A stretch of DNA of 64,000 nucleotides from a virus, in the IMG/VR virus record IMGVR_UViG_3300023179_009191, positions 33,703-97,702 of that record. The stretch is one strand, 5' to 3'. The notes beneath the pieces were generated by a model. That model saw nothing but the letters and a program-made list of their open reading frames with translations. It was not told the DNA's origin and searched no databases. Numbering within the stretch: the stretch's first letter is position 1; every line of letters begins with the position of its first letter. Shown here piece by piece: positions 56,167 through 64,000 of the stretch. Position numbers and translations under genes: made by a program.

Positions 56167-56806
56167 AATTATGCTTTATCATATCAAGTAATTTTTGTTT
56201 ATTTTCAACTCCAACAACATAATTAGCATGATGTACTAAAATTTCTTTTGGTGGTATTATATTTGTAATACCATCCCAGTTAAATGTACCATCAGTATTG
56301 TTAAAAAAATTACCAATAGTATAATATTTCTTATTATCTAAAGTCTTACACCTTGCAAGATGTTTAAATTCATTTAAAGCTACTTGATCATTAACAAGAT
56401 GTCTAAAGTTCTTTTTTATAGTTTCAAATAAGTTAAGTGTTCGAAAATTACTTTGACATGCAAAAAAACCTGCACATAAACTCCCTCTATCTTCTTGGCA
56501 TACGATATCTACATTTTGTAGATTGCTCTCAAGATCTTTAAGAAAAGGTTTAAAAAATTGCACATCGCAATCTGCAAAAACAAACCAATTACCTTTATTT
56601 TCATTTATTGCATCCAATATTAAATTAATCTTATATTCCATTGAATCTAGCCACCCCTGAGACATGAAAGCTCCATGTATTGTTGTTTGCGGGTGGTATA
56701 AAACTCTAATAGCTGCTTGTTCTTTGGAATATATACTTCTCAAAGTATACTTAAAACTATCATACATACTTTTATGACTATCGCTGTAGTGGGTATATAT
56801 TTTCAT
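56150..56806 (-). CDS. Nucleotide-diphospho-sugar transferase-like (218 aa)
   Basis: NWFVFADCDVQFFKPF (Asp-Cys-Asp, a DxD motif near 74-76) and DIVCQEDRGSLCAGFFACQSN resemble GT77-type galactosyl/xylosyltransferases. ATGA coupling. Confidence 0.7.
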   Translation of the reverse strand: MKIYTHYSDSHKSMYDSFKYTLRSIYSKEQAAIRVLYHPQTTIHGAFMSQGWLDSMEYKINLILDAINENKGNWFVFADCDVQFFKPFLKDLESNLQNVDIVCQEDRGSLCAGFFACQSNFRTLNLFETIKKNFRHLVNDQVALNEFKHLARCKTLDNKKYYTIGNFFNNTDGTFNWDGITNIIPPKEILVHHANYVVGVENKQKLLDMIKHNYENLV

Positions 56807-57537
56807 TTAAAATTTTCAATATAAGTTTTTAGTTTTGCGAATTCTTCGTCCATTTCATTTTTATATTTTTGAACCCAGTCATTATTATTCCAAATATTAG
56901 TTCTTAATGCTTCAAGATTATTACTAATACTATCCATCTTACCTGTAGTTTCGCTATAATGTAAGTGTTTGATTAATATATCATGTCTGTAGATTGTTCT
57001 CTGTAATCTATCGAAAATAATTTGAGGCCATGTATCATGGTGTGTGTTCTCCATATAAGGTTCAACAAAGTAACCTGCTACATTTATATAATTTTTATGC
57101 ACAAAGAAATTAACACAAAGAGGGGGTACTCCAGCATATTTGTTGCCGGAGCCTCTCATACCATCGTTACAGTGTAGCATTATGATTTTATCTTTTGGTC
57201 CGCTTTCAAATTCTCTAATAATTTGTTCATCCCAATCTGGCGTCATAAACATCATATCATCACCTATCATAGCGTAAATATCTGAATCTATTTGTTTAGC
57301 CATATTATTCCACATGGTAGATAATCCAAGAAATTTGCCTTCATTTTTAAACATAACTGTTTTTATAAAAGGAATGTTATTACATAAGTAGGAATAATAT
57401 TTTCCTGCAGGATCATCTTCATCAACACCTAAAACAAGATAGACATCTTTACTCTTTATAGTAGTAACTAGGCTTGAGATGAGTGTGAGTAACTTATTTA
57501 GCCTATTTCTTGTGGGACACATTAATGCAATTTTCAT
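56803..57537 (-). CDS. GT2-like glycosyltransferase (244 aa)
   Basis: MKIALMCPTRNRLNKLLTLISSL is a GT2 N-terminus; DSDIYAMIGDDMMFMTPDWDE supplies the Asp-Asp donor site (about 88-108). Ends the first co-transcribed block; an 83-base gap with no clear gene follows upstream. Confidence 0.8.
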   Translation of the reverse strand: MKIALMCPTRNRLNKLLTLISSLVTTIKSKDVYLVLGVDEDDPAGKYYSYLCNNIPFIKTVMFKNEGKFLGLSTMWNNMAKQIDSDIYAMIGDDMMFMTPDWDEQIIREFESGPKDKIIMLHCNDGMRGSGNKYAGVPPLCVNFFVHKNYINVAGYFVEPYMENTHHDTWPQIIFDRLQRTIYRHDILIKHLHYSETTGKMDSISNNLEALRTNIWNNNDWVQKYKNEMDEEFAKLKTYIENFK

Positions 57538-57620
57538 AATTTATTAATAATTTATATGACATTAATTCATTTCAGACTTTATGATATATAAAAAATATTT
57601 TTTTGTAAACATGGAAAATA

Positions 57621-58226
57621 TTATTTTTTAATAAAAAACATCTGCTCTTTTCCATATTGCGTGTTAGTTGAAAGTGTTAATGTTTCTACTTTTGATATTT
57701 TAGGCTTGTGTTCTTTTAAAAGATTAAGAAATTCTTTTTCAGATATTGATAAATCAGGTACATCAACACCAAGTGATTTATTATGTGAAATTTCAACAGT
57801 TTCGCCTTTATCATTTACAGGTATAAAGAATGTTATAACTAGTTTTTCTTTTGCACTATTTAATGCATTTTTAAGAATATTCATCCATGCATAATTATGC
57901 TCTAAAACATGTCTCATATGTATGCCATCACAATCAGAGCTATAAGTTTTAAGGTCAATAAATTTTTTAATGGCAAATTTAGTGTCGCTTCCATCAACTC
58001 CTATGGCATCTTTCCTAAATCTTAAAAAACCACCACCTCCACATCCCCAGTCTTCTACTGTCTTACAATCAAGTAAGAACTGAGCAGCTTTTTCATAAGT
58101 AACAGTATCACCATAAAGGAATGCAGAAGGATTGTTAGGTAAGTTTGTATAGTAGCCATTCCATTTATTAATATTGCATTCTTGTATTACTTTATTATTT
58201 TCTATCACAAAATTTTTTACCCCCAT
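57621..58226 (-). CDS. Class I SAM methyltransferase (201 aa)
   Basis: VEDWGCGGGGFLRF (about 57-70) is motif I, GVDGSD the acidic end of strand 2, and MRHVLEHN motif IV. Probably methylates a sugar. Overlaps the next gene by 10 bases. Confidence 0.8.
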   Translation of the reverse strand: MGVKNFVIENNKVIQECNINKWNGYYTNLPNNPSAFLYGDTVTYEKAAQFLLDCKTVEDWGCGGGGFLRFRKDAIGVDGSDTKFAIKKFIDLKTYSSDCDGIHMRHVLEHNYAWMNILKNALNSAKEKLVITFFIPVNDKGETVEISHNKSLGVDVPDLSISEKEFLNLLKEHKPKISKVETLTLSTNTQYGKEQMFFIKK

Positions 58227-58852
58227 TTTTCATTAAACAATTCAGACAACCCATGTGTATATGCATAGCTATTTTCTAATAATTTATGGCTTTGTTGGTA
58301 CTTATGCAAGGCATATGCGTTATTTACTCTAGCATGTTTAAGATTTAATTTTTTAAGCGTATTAGCATAATCGTTATCTTGATACCAAAAAGAAAATTTT
58401 TCATCAAATGAGCCTATTTGTTTTTGAACATACTTATTCATTGCTATACACCAGCCCATAACTATTTTTTCTACATCAAAGCCTTCAGTAAAACTCTCTT
58501 TAGATTTAATTTGTCTTGTGGTGGGGCTAACAGAATCATAAACCGATAAAGCTTTATCGAGGTGATCAAAACATTCAGGTTCATAAACAACATCATTATT
58601 AGAAACAGCCAATTTATCCTCTTTGCTATCAATATGATTAAAAGCAATATTTAAAAATTTGTTGTAGTTAAAGTCGATACAGGGGAATAAAAATTCTGCA
58701 TTTAAATCAATTTGTTTGTTTTTAAGATTACAATTTGTCTCCATAACAATTATTTTGTTTACACATTTTGAAAGGCGAACAGAATCAATACATTCTTTAA
58801 GCATATAGTAATATTGAGGATTTTTTGTGTTTGATAATATTATTACAGTCAT
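58217..58852 (-). CDS. GT2-like glycosyltransferase (211 aa)
   Basis: MTVIILSNTKNPQYYYMLKECIDS, NNDVVYEPECFD and GSFDEKFSFWYQDNDYANTLKKL fit rhamnosyltransferase-like GT2 proteins. Confidence 0.8.
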   Translation of the reverse strand: MTVIILSNTKNPQYYYMLKECIDSVRLSKCVNKIIVMETNCNLKNKQIDLNAEFLFPCIDFNYNKFLNIAFNHIDSKEDKLAVSNNDVVYEPECFDHLDKALSVYDSVSPTTRQIKSKESFTEGFDVEKIVMGWCIAMNKYVQKQIGSFDEKFSFWYQDNDYANTLKKLNLKHARVNNAYALHKYQQSHKLLENSYAYTHGLSELFNEKWG

Positions 58853-59448
58853 AATGGGTAATTTGTTACTAGTGGATTGACAACATATATCTTCTCTTCA
58901 CAGAATATATGATTAAATTTACATGAAGCATAAAAAGAAAAATCTCCACCATATCTATACTCCCAATTACCCATTTTATCAGGAATATTGGGAATTAAGC
59001 CGCAGGGAGTACCAATGTTTCCGAGTTTTAGGGAAGGATCTTTCCATACAAAATCGTTGTATCTATAATCTAAAATAATCTTAAAAAATATAATTGATTG
59101 CTTATCAGATGCATCTATAGCTTCTCTTATTTTTTTGAAAGATCCTTTTATGTATATATCATCATCGTCGCCATGAAGAATAAAATCCCCTTTCAGATTT
59201 TTTTGATATAAATTTCTGCAGCCGTGACCCCAGAAACCAAGATTTTTTTTAATATATAAAATATTTATATTGCAATTTAAATCATTAATAAATTGTACAA
59301 TTTGTTTGCTTGCTTTGTCAAAATAATCTTCACCATCTATAGCTATATAAAGAAAGTCGTTAATTTCAAGTTCGCTTATTAAACTTTTGAGCATATTAGT
59401 TAGAGTTGGTCTACCAGTAGTTGTAAGAAAAACAGAAATTGAATTCAT
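58849..59448 (-). CDS. GT2-like glycosyltransferase (199 aa)
   Basis: MNSISVFLTTTGRPTLTNMLKSL and ILHGDDDDIYIKGSFK (about 91-106) are the GT2 start and donor-site motifs. ATGA overlaps at both ends. Confidence 0.8.
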   Translation of the reverse strand: MNSISVFLTTTGRPTLTNMLKSLISELEINDFLYIAIDGEDYFDKASKQIVQFINDLNCNINILYIKKNLGFWGHGCRNLYQKNLKGDFILHGDDDDIYIKGSFKKIREAIDASDKQSIIFFKIILDYRYNDFVWKDPSLKLGNIGTPCGLIPNIPDKMGNWEYRYGGDFSFYASCKFNHIFCEEKIYVVNPLVTNYPL

Positions 59449-60293
59449 TTTTTATTGTTTTTAAGTTTTTTGAGTGTATCAATAACTTGTTGTTCAGAAA
59501 AAAAAGGTGGTTGATTGGGATAGTGACCATGCTTTATTTTATATTTTTCTCTGCCACCATATACATTTTTTTCCCATTGCTCTTTCTTGTTTGCAATACT
59601 GCTGTTATCAATTGCACCAGGTGCTTCTGTGAGAAACTTATGTGAATCAAATATGTCCGCAAACCACCAAAAAGGCGGATGGTATCCTGCTTTTATAATT
59701 CTATATGTAAGGTCAACATGCTCCCATGCATTATAAAATTGTTCATCATGCAGCCCTACTTTCTCTAGCACATCTCTATCAAAATATGAAAACATGGCAA
59801 CTGTATGTTCAAATAGAGAGACTTTTATATTATTACCATAATCAATAATTTTCTTGGGATTAGGTTCAGAGTGTTGATTGCATAAATGTCTGTTATGTAA
59901 ATCCCATAAAACACTGGGGTCCTGTTTTCTATTAAAAGGACTGCCAGGACCGTAATTAAAATGCTTAATTCCTGAGACTTTGGCAGCTTCTATATATTTG
60001 TCAAACACGTCTTCTCTTAACAAAATAATATCATCCTCAAGCATAAAAATATGTTTGACATCTTGATTTAAAAGATACTGCAAAGCATCATTTTTGCTTA
60101 TGCCGACACCTTGATTTGTTTTGTGCTGAATAAGATTAAAATTGTTTTTGTATGTTTTTATACTATTAGAAATGTCCAGTTTACCATCATTTATAATAAC
60201 TACAGGTCCATTTATTTTGGGGAGACTTTTTAAGCATTTATCTAGGAAATCTATTCTATCACATGTAACTATGCCTATGCCTATTTTTTCCAT
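59445..60293 (-). CDS. GT2-like glycosyltransferase (282 aa)
   Basis: IGIGIVTCDRIDFLDKCLKSL, VIINDGK, NQGVGISKNDAL and HIFMLEDDIIL show the whole GT2 donor-binding order. First transcribed gene of the island; head-to-head with the 60327 late gene. Confidence 0.88.
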   Translation of the reverse strand: MEKIGIGIVTCDRIDFLDKCLKSLPKINGPVVIINDGKLDISNSIKTYKNNFNLIQHKTNQGVGISKNDALQYLLNQDVKHIFMLEDDIILLREDVFDKYIEAAKVSGIKHFNYGPGSPFNRKQDPSVLWDLHNRHLCNQHSEPNPKKIIDYGNNIKVSLFEHTVAMFSYFDRDVLEKVGLHDEQFYNAWEHVDLTYRIIKAGYHPPFWWFADIFDSHKFLTEAPGAIDNSSIANKKEQWEKNVYGGREKYKIKHGHYPNQPPFFSEQQVIDTLKKLKNNKK

Positions 60294-60312
60294 ATGGTTT
60301 TTTATATTTTAG

Positions 60313-60320
60313 TATAAATA
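60313..60320 (+). promoter_or_regulatory. T4-type late promoter
   Basis: Perfect TATAAATA, 6 bases before ATG 60327. Confidence 0.8.
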
Positions 60321-60326
60321 ATGTTA

Positions 60327-61058
60327 ATGGCAATAAATGCTTCTAATAGTAATTTTGTAAACATAAACAATCTGCCTAAATCTCAGATTGCTTTGGATCC
60401 TGATCTTCTGGTTTTGCAAACACAAAACGGTACTCAAGCTATTACTTTTGAAAATTTTAATGTAGTAAAGACTGATGAAAATGGAAATGCTACAGTAACA
60501 GGAGATTTGAGCGGCGGTTATGCTGATCTTAAATCTGCATATGTAGGCGAAATAAGTGTTGATCAAGTTTATTCTAATAATTTGCTTGGTACAACTAATA
60601 GCATGGCATATCAAAACAGAATACAGACGACAAATGGTATAATTACTTCTTCTGATTATACAATTGGTTCACCTGAATATGTTAGCCTCTATAATCTGTA
60701 TCAAACTCTCTCAGCAAATTCTTCATCTTATTACAAAAAAGTTTTTGAATCAGTAACAACAGCAACTGTAAACAATGGTGCCCAGTATTCACAAATAATG
60801 TCTGTATCTCCAACTCCGCTTAATTATCAAGGCATTAAAGTAGGCAGTCTGATTGGAGCTGATATCAATGGAGCTTCCTTCTTCTGTCTTACACCAGTAC
60901 CAAATGGTGTTTACCTTACACAGTCTCCTGCAGCTTTAAGTGGTCTTTCTTATAATTCTCTGACTGATACTCTGACGTTTGTAATTACCCTTGGGGTTGC
61001 AAATACAACAGGTCAGCCAAATTATGTAAAATGCAGATTGGTTTATTTTTACGAATAA
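60327..61058 (+). CDS. Probable tail/fibre virion protein (243 aa)
   Basis: Start chosen 6 bases behind the late box. PKSQIALDPDLLVLQTQNGTQAITFENFNVV resembles the start of several phage fibre-associated proteins; the rest is Asn/Ser/Thr/Tyr-rich beta. No S74 or collagen-like part. Confidence 0.65.
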   Translation: MAINASNSNFVNINNLPKSQIALDPDLLVLQTQNGTQAITFENFNVVKTDENGNATVTGDLSGGYADLKSAYVGEISVDQVYSNNLLGTTNSMAYQNRIQTTNGIITSSDYTIGSPEYVSLYNLYQTLSANSSSYYKKVFESVTTATVNNGAQYSQIMSVSPTPLNYQGIKVGSLIGADINGASFFCLTPVPNGVYLTQSPAALSGLSYNSLTDTLTFVITLGVANTTGQPNYVKCRLVYFYE

Positions 61059-61059
61059 A

Positions 61060-61272
61060 CTATTTGGTATGAAATAGTAAAGCTTTGTTGAGTTTCACTA
61101 AAGCTTTTTTTGGTTCTAAGCCTTCATCAATAAGTCTTTTGTATTCTTTCTTAAAAGCTACAACAAATTCTTCAGATAGATTAAAATTTTTTGGATAAAA
61201 CTCTCTTCTTATCCATTTTATAGATTTAAAATTTTCGTTTATCTTTTCAAAGGCTTGGTTAAATTTTGTCAC
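61060..61272 (-). CDS. Small basic helical protein (70 aa)
   Basis: GTG start 5 bases behind a late box. KFNQAFEKINENFKSIKWIRREFYPK; charged helix. No family recognised. Confidence 0.6.
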   Translation of the reverse strand: MTKFNQAFEKINENFKSIKWIRREFYPKNFNLSEEFVVAFKKEYKRLIDEGLEPKKALVKLNKALLFHTK

Positions 61273-61277
61273 CTAAA

Positions 61278-61285
61278 TATTTATT
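61278..61285 (-). promoter_or_regulatory. T4-type late promoter
   Basis: AATAAATA on the minus strand, 5 bases before GTG 61272. It overlaps the end of the kinase-like gene. Confidence 0.75.
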
Positions 61286-62012
61286 TAAGTAAGAACTTTT
61301 TCCTAAGTTTTATTTCTTCTTCTTCTTTTTCTCTTTCTTTCTTCTGAGCAGTCAGAATGGCTTCCATCATATCCAAGTTTTCCTTGGATAGTATACTCTG
61401 TTCTTCACCAATGAGATCTCCTTGCTCATTTAGGTAAAGTTTTATCATTTCTATACGTTCTTCTGGTAAACCAAATATTTCTATTATGGCAGGTGAATCA
61501 TCCTTTGGAAAAAAGGGTGAATTGCCTGTATGATAAGAGCGTTGAATAGCTTTAAAAATATTATCTATTTCCTTATTATAATTTTGGTCAATTTCTCTAC
61601 CCTCTCTTGCTTCAATTTTTACAGGGGCAACTTTAGTAATTGGAAGCAAGAAAACAATGTCCAAATGTCTCATACTTTCACTAACAAGAGGAATACATTT
61701 ATCAATAAACTCCTTGTCGATATCTGTTGCCTGCTTATCAAAACTCCACATGGAATAAACAAGATTATCCAGAGGGCATCTATCAAAAATTACATGATCT
61801 TCTTTGGTAGTATTCTGTAAATCATTAATAAGACAGTTTAACACTTTCCATTGACTGTCTTTTGTTACTTGCTTGTTTAGTGGTAATTTTTCTTTTTTTA
61901 CAATTTCACGGTAAGATTCTTTTGATCTTGTATAGTTTGGCCATTTTTTAAGAAAATCATTAATGAGGGTTGTTTTGCCTTGACACGCAGTACCAGAAAT
62001 TGCTATTCTCAT
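61281..62012 (-). CDS. P-loop kinase-like protein (AAA_28 type, 243 aa)
   Basis: SGTACQGKTT (6-15) is the P-loop; RSKESYREIV and FDRCPLDNLVYSMW follow. Related to the 33547 protein but with a charged coiled C-terminal 40 residues. It may phosphorylate a nucleotide or nicotinamide compound. It is next to queE. Confidence 0.7.
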   Translation of the reverse strand: MRIAISGTACQGKTTLINDFLKKWPNYTRSKESYREIVKKEKLPLNKQVTKDSQWKVLNCLINDLQNTTKEDHVIFDRCPLDNLVYSMWSFDKQATDIDKEFIDKCIPLVSESMRHLDIVFLLPITKVAPVKIEAREGREIDQNYNKEIDNIFKAIQRSYHTGNSPFFPKDDSPAIIEIFGLPEERIEMIKLYLNEQGDLIGEEQSILSKENLDMMEAILTAQKKEREKEEEEIKLRKKFLLK

Positions 62013-62109
62013 TTTACAATATATTTAATTTACTATTATATAATATCAATTTTAAATGATGTATTAAAAATATCGTGAAAAACAGGCATGTGGAAATCCT
62101 GGCATGTGA

Positions 62110-62847
62110 TCAGACTTTCAATGCCTTGTCATAAATGACTAGCTGCAGTCTGGGGCTAAACTGATAGCCATGTTGCTTGCAAAGCTCGGCGACCAGTGGT
62201 GCCATCTCAACATGTTCAGATCGGCTACCACAACAAGGCATGAGCCATACCTTGCTTCTCTTAATATCAAACCGGTTTATATATTTTTCCTCTATTTCAA
62301 TGAGATCTTCTGGCTTAGTAATAACAAATTTAAATCCCGACCCATTGCGAGCATGCCAAGACAATACATCAGGTATGTATCTCTTGTTCTCCGGGTCGCC
62401 ATTGCTGGCTAGCTTGGGTGAAGTTGTGAAGGTAGCGTAATAATCTAGCTGCCAGGAAGGATCAGGCATGATTGTTGCATTAGTCTCAAAATCTATACGG
62501 GGTATGAAGCGGTATTTTTCAGAGAATGCAGCAATAAATTCTAGCAAGTTTTTTTGCTGTATGAGGGGCTCGCCTCCTGTTAATTTGAGCATACTATTTT
62601 TACGTAAATGAGAAACAAATCCTGATTCATCCATGAGCTGAAAAATTTGATCAAATGTAAGTCTGTTCTTTACAGACCAGCTAATAAAACTATCGCATCC
62701 ATGGGGTGAATCCTTGCTAGCAAATCCTTTGCAAGTCAAATTACACATGGATAAGCGCATAAAAACTGAGGGCTTACCCACATGCTCACCTTCACCCTCA
62801 ATAGTATGAAACAGCTTGTCATCTGATAAAAATATAAACTTATCCAT
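62110..62847 (-). CDS. queE: QueE, 7-carboxy-7-deazaguanine synthase
   Basis: 245 residues, radical-SAM fold. TIEGEGEHVGKPSVFMRLSMCNLTC (about 15-39), LTGGEPLI (about 89-96) and FKFVIT follow QueE. It rearranges carboxy-tetrahydropterin (CPH4) to CDG. The cluster cysteines are C35, C39 and C51 (C-x3-C-x11-C), not the usual C-x3-C-x2-C, with GCDSFISW after the third. Its early promoter (6-base rule) matches that of the DpdA operon. Confidence 0.88.
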   Translation of the reverse strand: MDKFIFLSDDKLFHTIEGEGEHVGKPSVFMRLSMCNLTCKGFASKDSPHGCDSFISWSVKNRLTFDQIFQLMDESGFVSHLRKNSMLKLTGGEPLIQQKNLLEFIAAFSEKYRFIPRIDFETNATIMPDPSWQLDYYATFTTSPKLASNGDPENKRYIPDVLSWHARNGSGFKFVITKPEDLIEIEEKYINRFDIKRSKVWLMPCCGSRSEHVEMAPLVAELCKQHGYQFSPRLQLVIYDKALKV

Positions 62848-62853
62848 AACACT

Positions 62854-62880
62854 ATTATATATAAATTATGCAGAAATCAA
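62854..62880 (-). promoter_or_regulatory. Early promoter for queE
   Basis: Minus strand: TTGATT, 15-base spacer (short), TATAAT, 6 bases to ATG 62847. Confidence 0.6.
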
Positions 62881-62887
62881 ATAAATA
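62880..62887 (+). promoter_or_regulatory. T4-type late promoter for phoH
   Basis: AATAAATA, 7 bases before ATG 62895; it overlaps the -35 box of the divergent queE promoter. Confidence 0.65.
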
Positions 62888-62894
62888 TTATTAG

Positions 62895-63647
62895 ATGTCA
62901 AAGAAAGATAGGCAGCTTAAAAAGACTGCTAAAATAGATGAAACAAAGTTTTTGAAGTCTGATATATTTCTCAATTTTAAAATAGATCAGAAGTTTCATT
63001 TAAATGAGCATCACAAAGCGTTTGTAGAAAAAGCCATACAAGATGATTCTCTCATATTATTCTGTGATGGTCCAGCAGGCACATCAAAAACATATTTAGC
63101 AACATATGTAGCTCTAACTATGCTAAAAGACAAGAAAGCTGATGAAGTAGTTTACATAAGAAGCATAGTAGAATCAGCTCATAAAAAACTTGGCAGTTTG
63201 CCAGGTGAAGTAGATGAAAAATTTAAACCATGGAGTATACCCTTAATTGAGAAGTGTGATGAATTGGTAGGTAAGCAAATTACAAACATGCTTTTTGATA
63301 GCAATTATTTAAAATGCATACCTGTAAATTTTCTAAGGGGCAGTACTTTTGCTAATAGTGTGGTTATAGTTGACGAAGCACAAAATTTAGAACATAGCGA
63401 ATTAGTAACAATTTTAACAAGATTTGGAAAAAACTGTAAATTGTTTATTATTGGTGACACAAGACAATCTGATATTTTTGATAGGTCAGGCTTTGAAAAA
63501 ATAATGAATGCTTTTGATACTGAGGAGAGTCATAAGCATGGCATAAGAGCATTTAAGTTTACTGAAGAAGATATCACCAGAAGTAAATTGTTAAAATTCA
63601 TAGTGAAAGTAATATCAGGTATTAAAATTACTGCAGTAAAGAAGTAA
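62895..63647 (+). CDS. phoH: PhoH-like ATPase/helicase-like protein (250 aa)
   Basis: GPAGTSKT (59-66) is Walker A and IVDEAQN (158-164) Walker B, with RSIVES, LRGSTFANS and IIGDTRQSD typical of PhoH. PhoH is common in marine T4-like phages; its exact role (RNA or nucleotide metabolism) is unclear. It lies head-to-head with queE. Confidence 0.92.
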   Translation: MSKKDRQLKKTAKIDETKFLKSDIFLNFKIDQKFHLNEHHKAFVEKAIQDDSLILFCDGPAGTSKTYLATYVALTMLKDKKADEVVYIRSIVESAHKKLGSLPGEVDEKFKPWSIPLIEKCDELVGKQITNMLFDSNYLKCIPVNFLRGSTFANSVVIVDEAQNLEHSELVTILTRFGKNCKLFIIGDTRQSDIFDRSGFEKIMNAFDTEESHKHGIRAFKFTEEDITRSKLLKFIVKVISGIKITAVKK

Positions 63648-63760
63648 AAAGAATTATACTTTTTTCATATTTTCAAGCATGCCTACTTGACTGTTCTTCT
63701 TGACAATTTATTGGTATATATACAAAAATTTTTTTAAATCTTCTTCTGGTGTCTTTAAAT

Positions 63761-64000
63761 TCACTTGCCCCAGCTGGTGCCGGCAAATAGATTGCTGAAC
63801 CCTGATGTGACTTTATTACCCACAGGAGCTGCTTTAATTTCTTTTCTTAAGGGTACATTGTCAATGTTACCTCCTGGGGAGACACTATTTTGTACTTCTG
63901 GTGCAGGTGCTGCTACTGCAGTAGCTACAGGTAGGTTTTGTGCTATTTCAAAATTCTTTATAACTTCTAGATCAATAGCGTTAGTCACACCCCCTGTATA
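63761..64000 (-). CDS. Unknown protein, partial at window edge
   Basis: The frame runs off the right edge without a stop; GTG 63988 is a possible start. The visible part has a Pro/Ala-rich linker (VATAVAAPAPE) and ends FAGTSWGK. Linker-rich content suggests a structural protein. Confidence 0.5.
   Translation of the reverse strand, partial: YTGGVTNAIDLEVIKNFEIAQNLPVATAVAAPAPEVQNSVSPGGNIDNVPLRKEIKAAPVGNKVTSGFSNLFAGTSWGK

Noticed and set aside
1-64000. Prophage or integrated element
   Set aside because: No integrase, repressor or att-like pair was seen; the head module and late promoters point to a lytic T4-type phage.

Overview
This 64 kb window looks like part of the genome of a large T4-like myovirus. 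The clearest evidence is a head module in T4 order on the minus strand: portal gp20, a gp13-like neck protein, a gp4-like head-completion nuclease, prohead protease gp21, scaffold gp22 and major capsid protein gp23 (35.7-42.4 kb). It is supported by T4-type late promoters (TATAAATA-like), a gp5-like baseplate protein, class Ia ribonucleotide reductase, PhoH, a T4-type lysozyme, two tRNAs and two HNH endonucleases. I see no integrase, transposase or CRISPR array. The host cannot be named from the sequence; the sigma70-like promoters point to a bacterium.

Layout. (1) 0-17.2 kb, plus strand: dozens of tiny, mostly unknown early genes, a RadA-like ATPase, a SprT-like metalloprotease, tRNA-His, tRNA-Met, two antisense HNH genes and one structured non-coding RNA. 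Almost every transcription unit has its own sigma70-like promoter whose -10 hexamer ends exactly 6 bases before the start codon (often ATGATG), so the mRNAs should be leaderless. (2) 17.3-23.7 kb: small late genes on both strands, including a histone-H1-like protein, a phosphoribosyltransferase, a probable lysis set (3D-domain protein, lysozyme, possible holin) and a tail fibre with an S74 chaperone. (3) 24.1-28 kb: nrdA, nrdB and small followers. (4) 28-30.6 kb: baseplate protein. (5) 30.6-35 kb: a plus-strand operon for DNA base modification: DpdA-like transglycosylase, formyltransferase, GMP reductase, a DUF1599 protein, a small membrane protein, a P-loop kinase and QueF. (6) 35.0-47.4 kb: head genes, a DinG/XPD-type helicase, a possible gp31-like co-chaperonin and a possible gp62-like clamp-loader subunit. 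(7) 47.4-60.3 kb: a tightly coupled minus-strand island of about 17 glycosyltransferase and methyltransferase genes, two of them frameshifted. (8) 60.3-64 kb: a virion protein, a second P-loop kinase, QueE and PhoH.

How it fits together. QueE (makes CDG) and QueF (reduces preQ0 to preQ1), with a TGT/DpdA-like base-exchange enzyme and a formyltransferase, suggest that the phage replaces some guanines in its DNA with a preQ1-type 7-deazaguanine that may then be formylated. FolE, QueD and QueC are not in this window and would come from the host or the rest of the genome. The first gene of the operon and queE both have early leaderless promoters, while structural genes have late promoters. The glycan island probably decorates virion proteins or a surface glycan; its target is unknown.

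Two promoter classes, each at fixed distance from the start codon, run through the window: early (-10, 6 bases, start) and late (TATAAATA-like, usually 5 bases, start). I used this rule to correct several starts.
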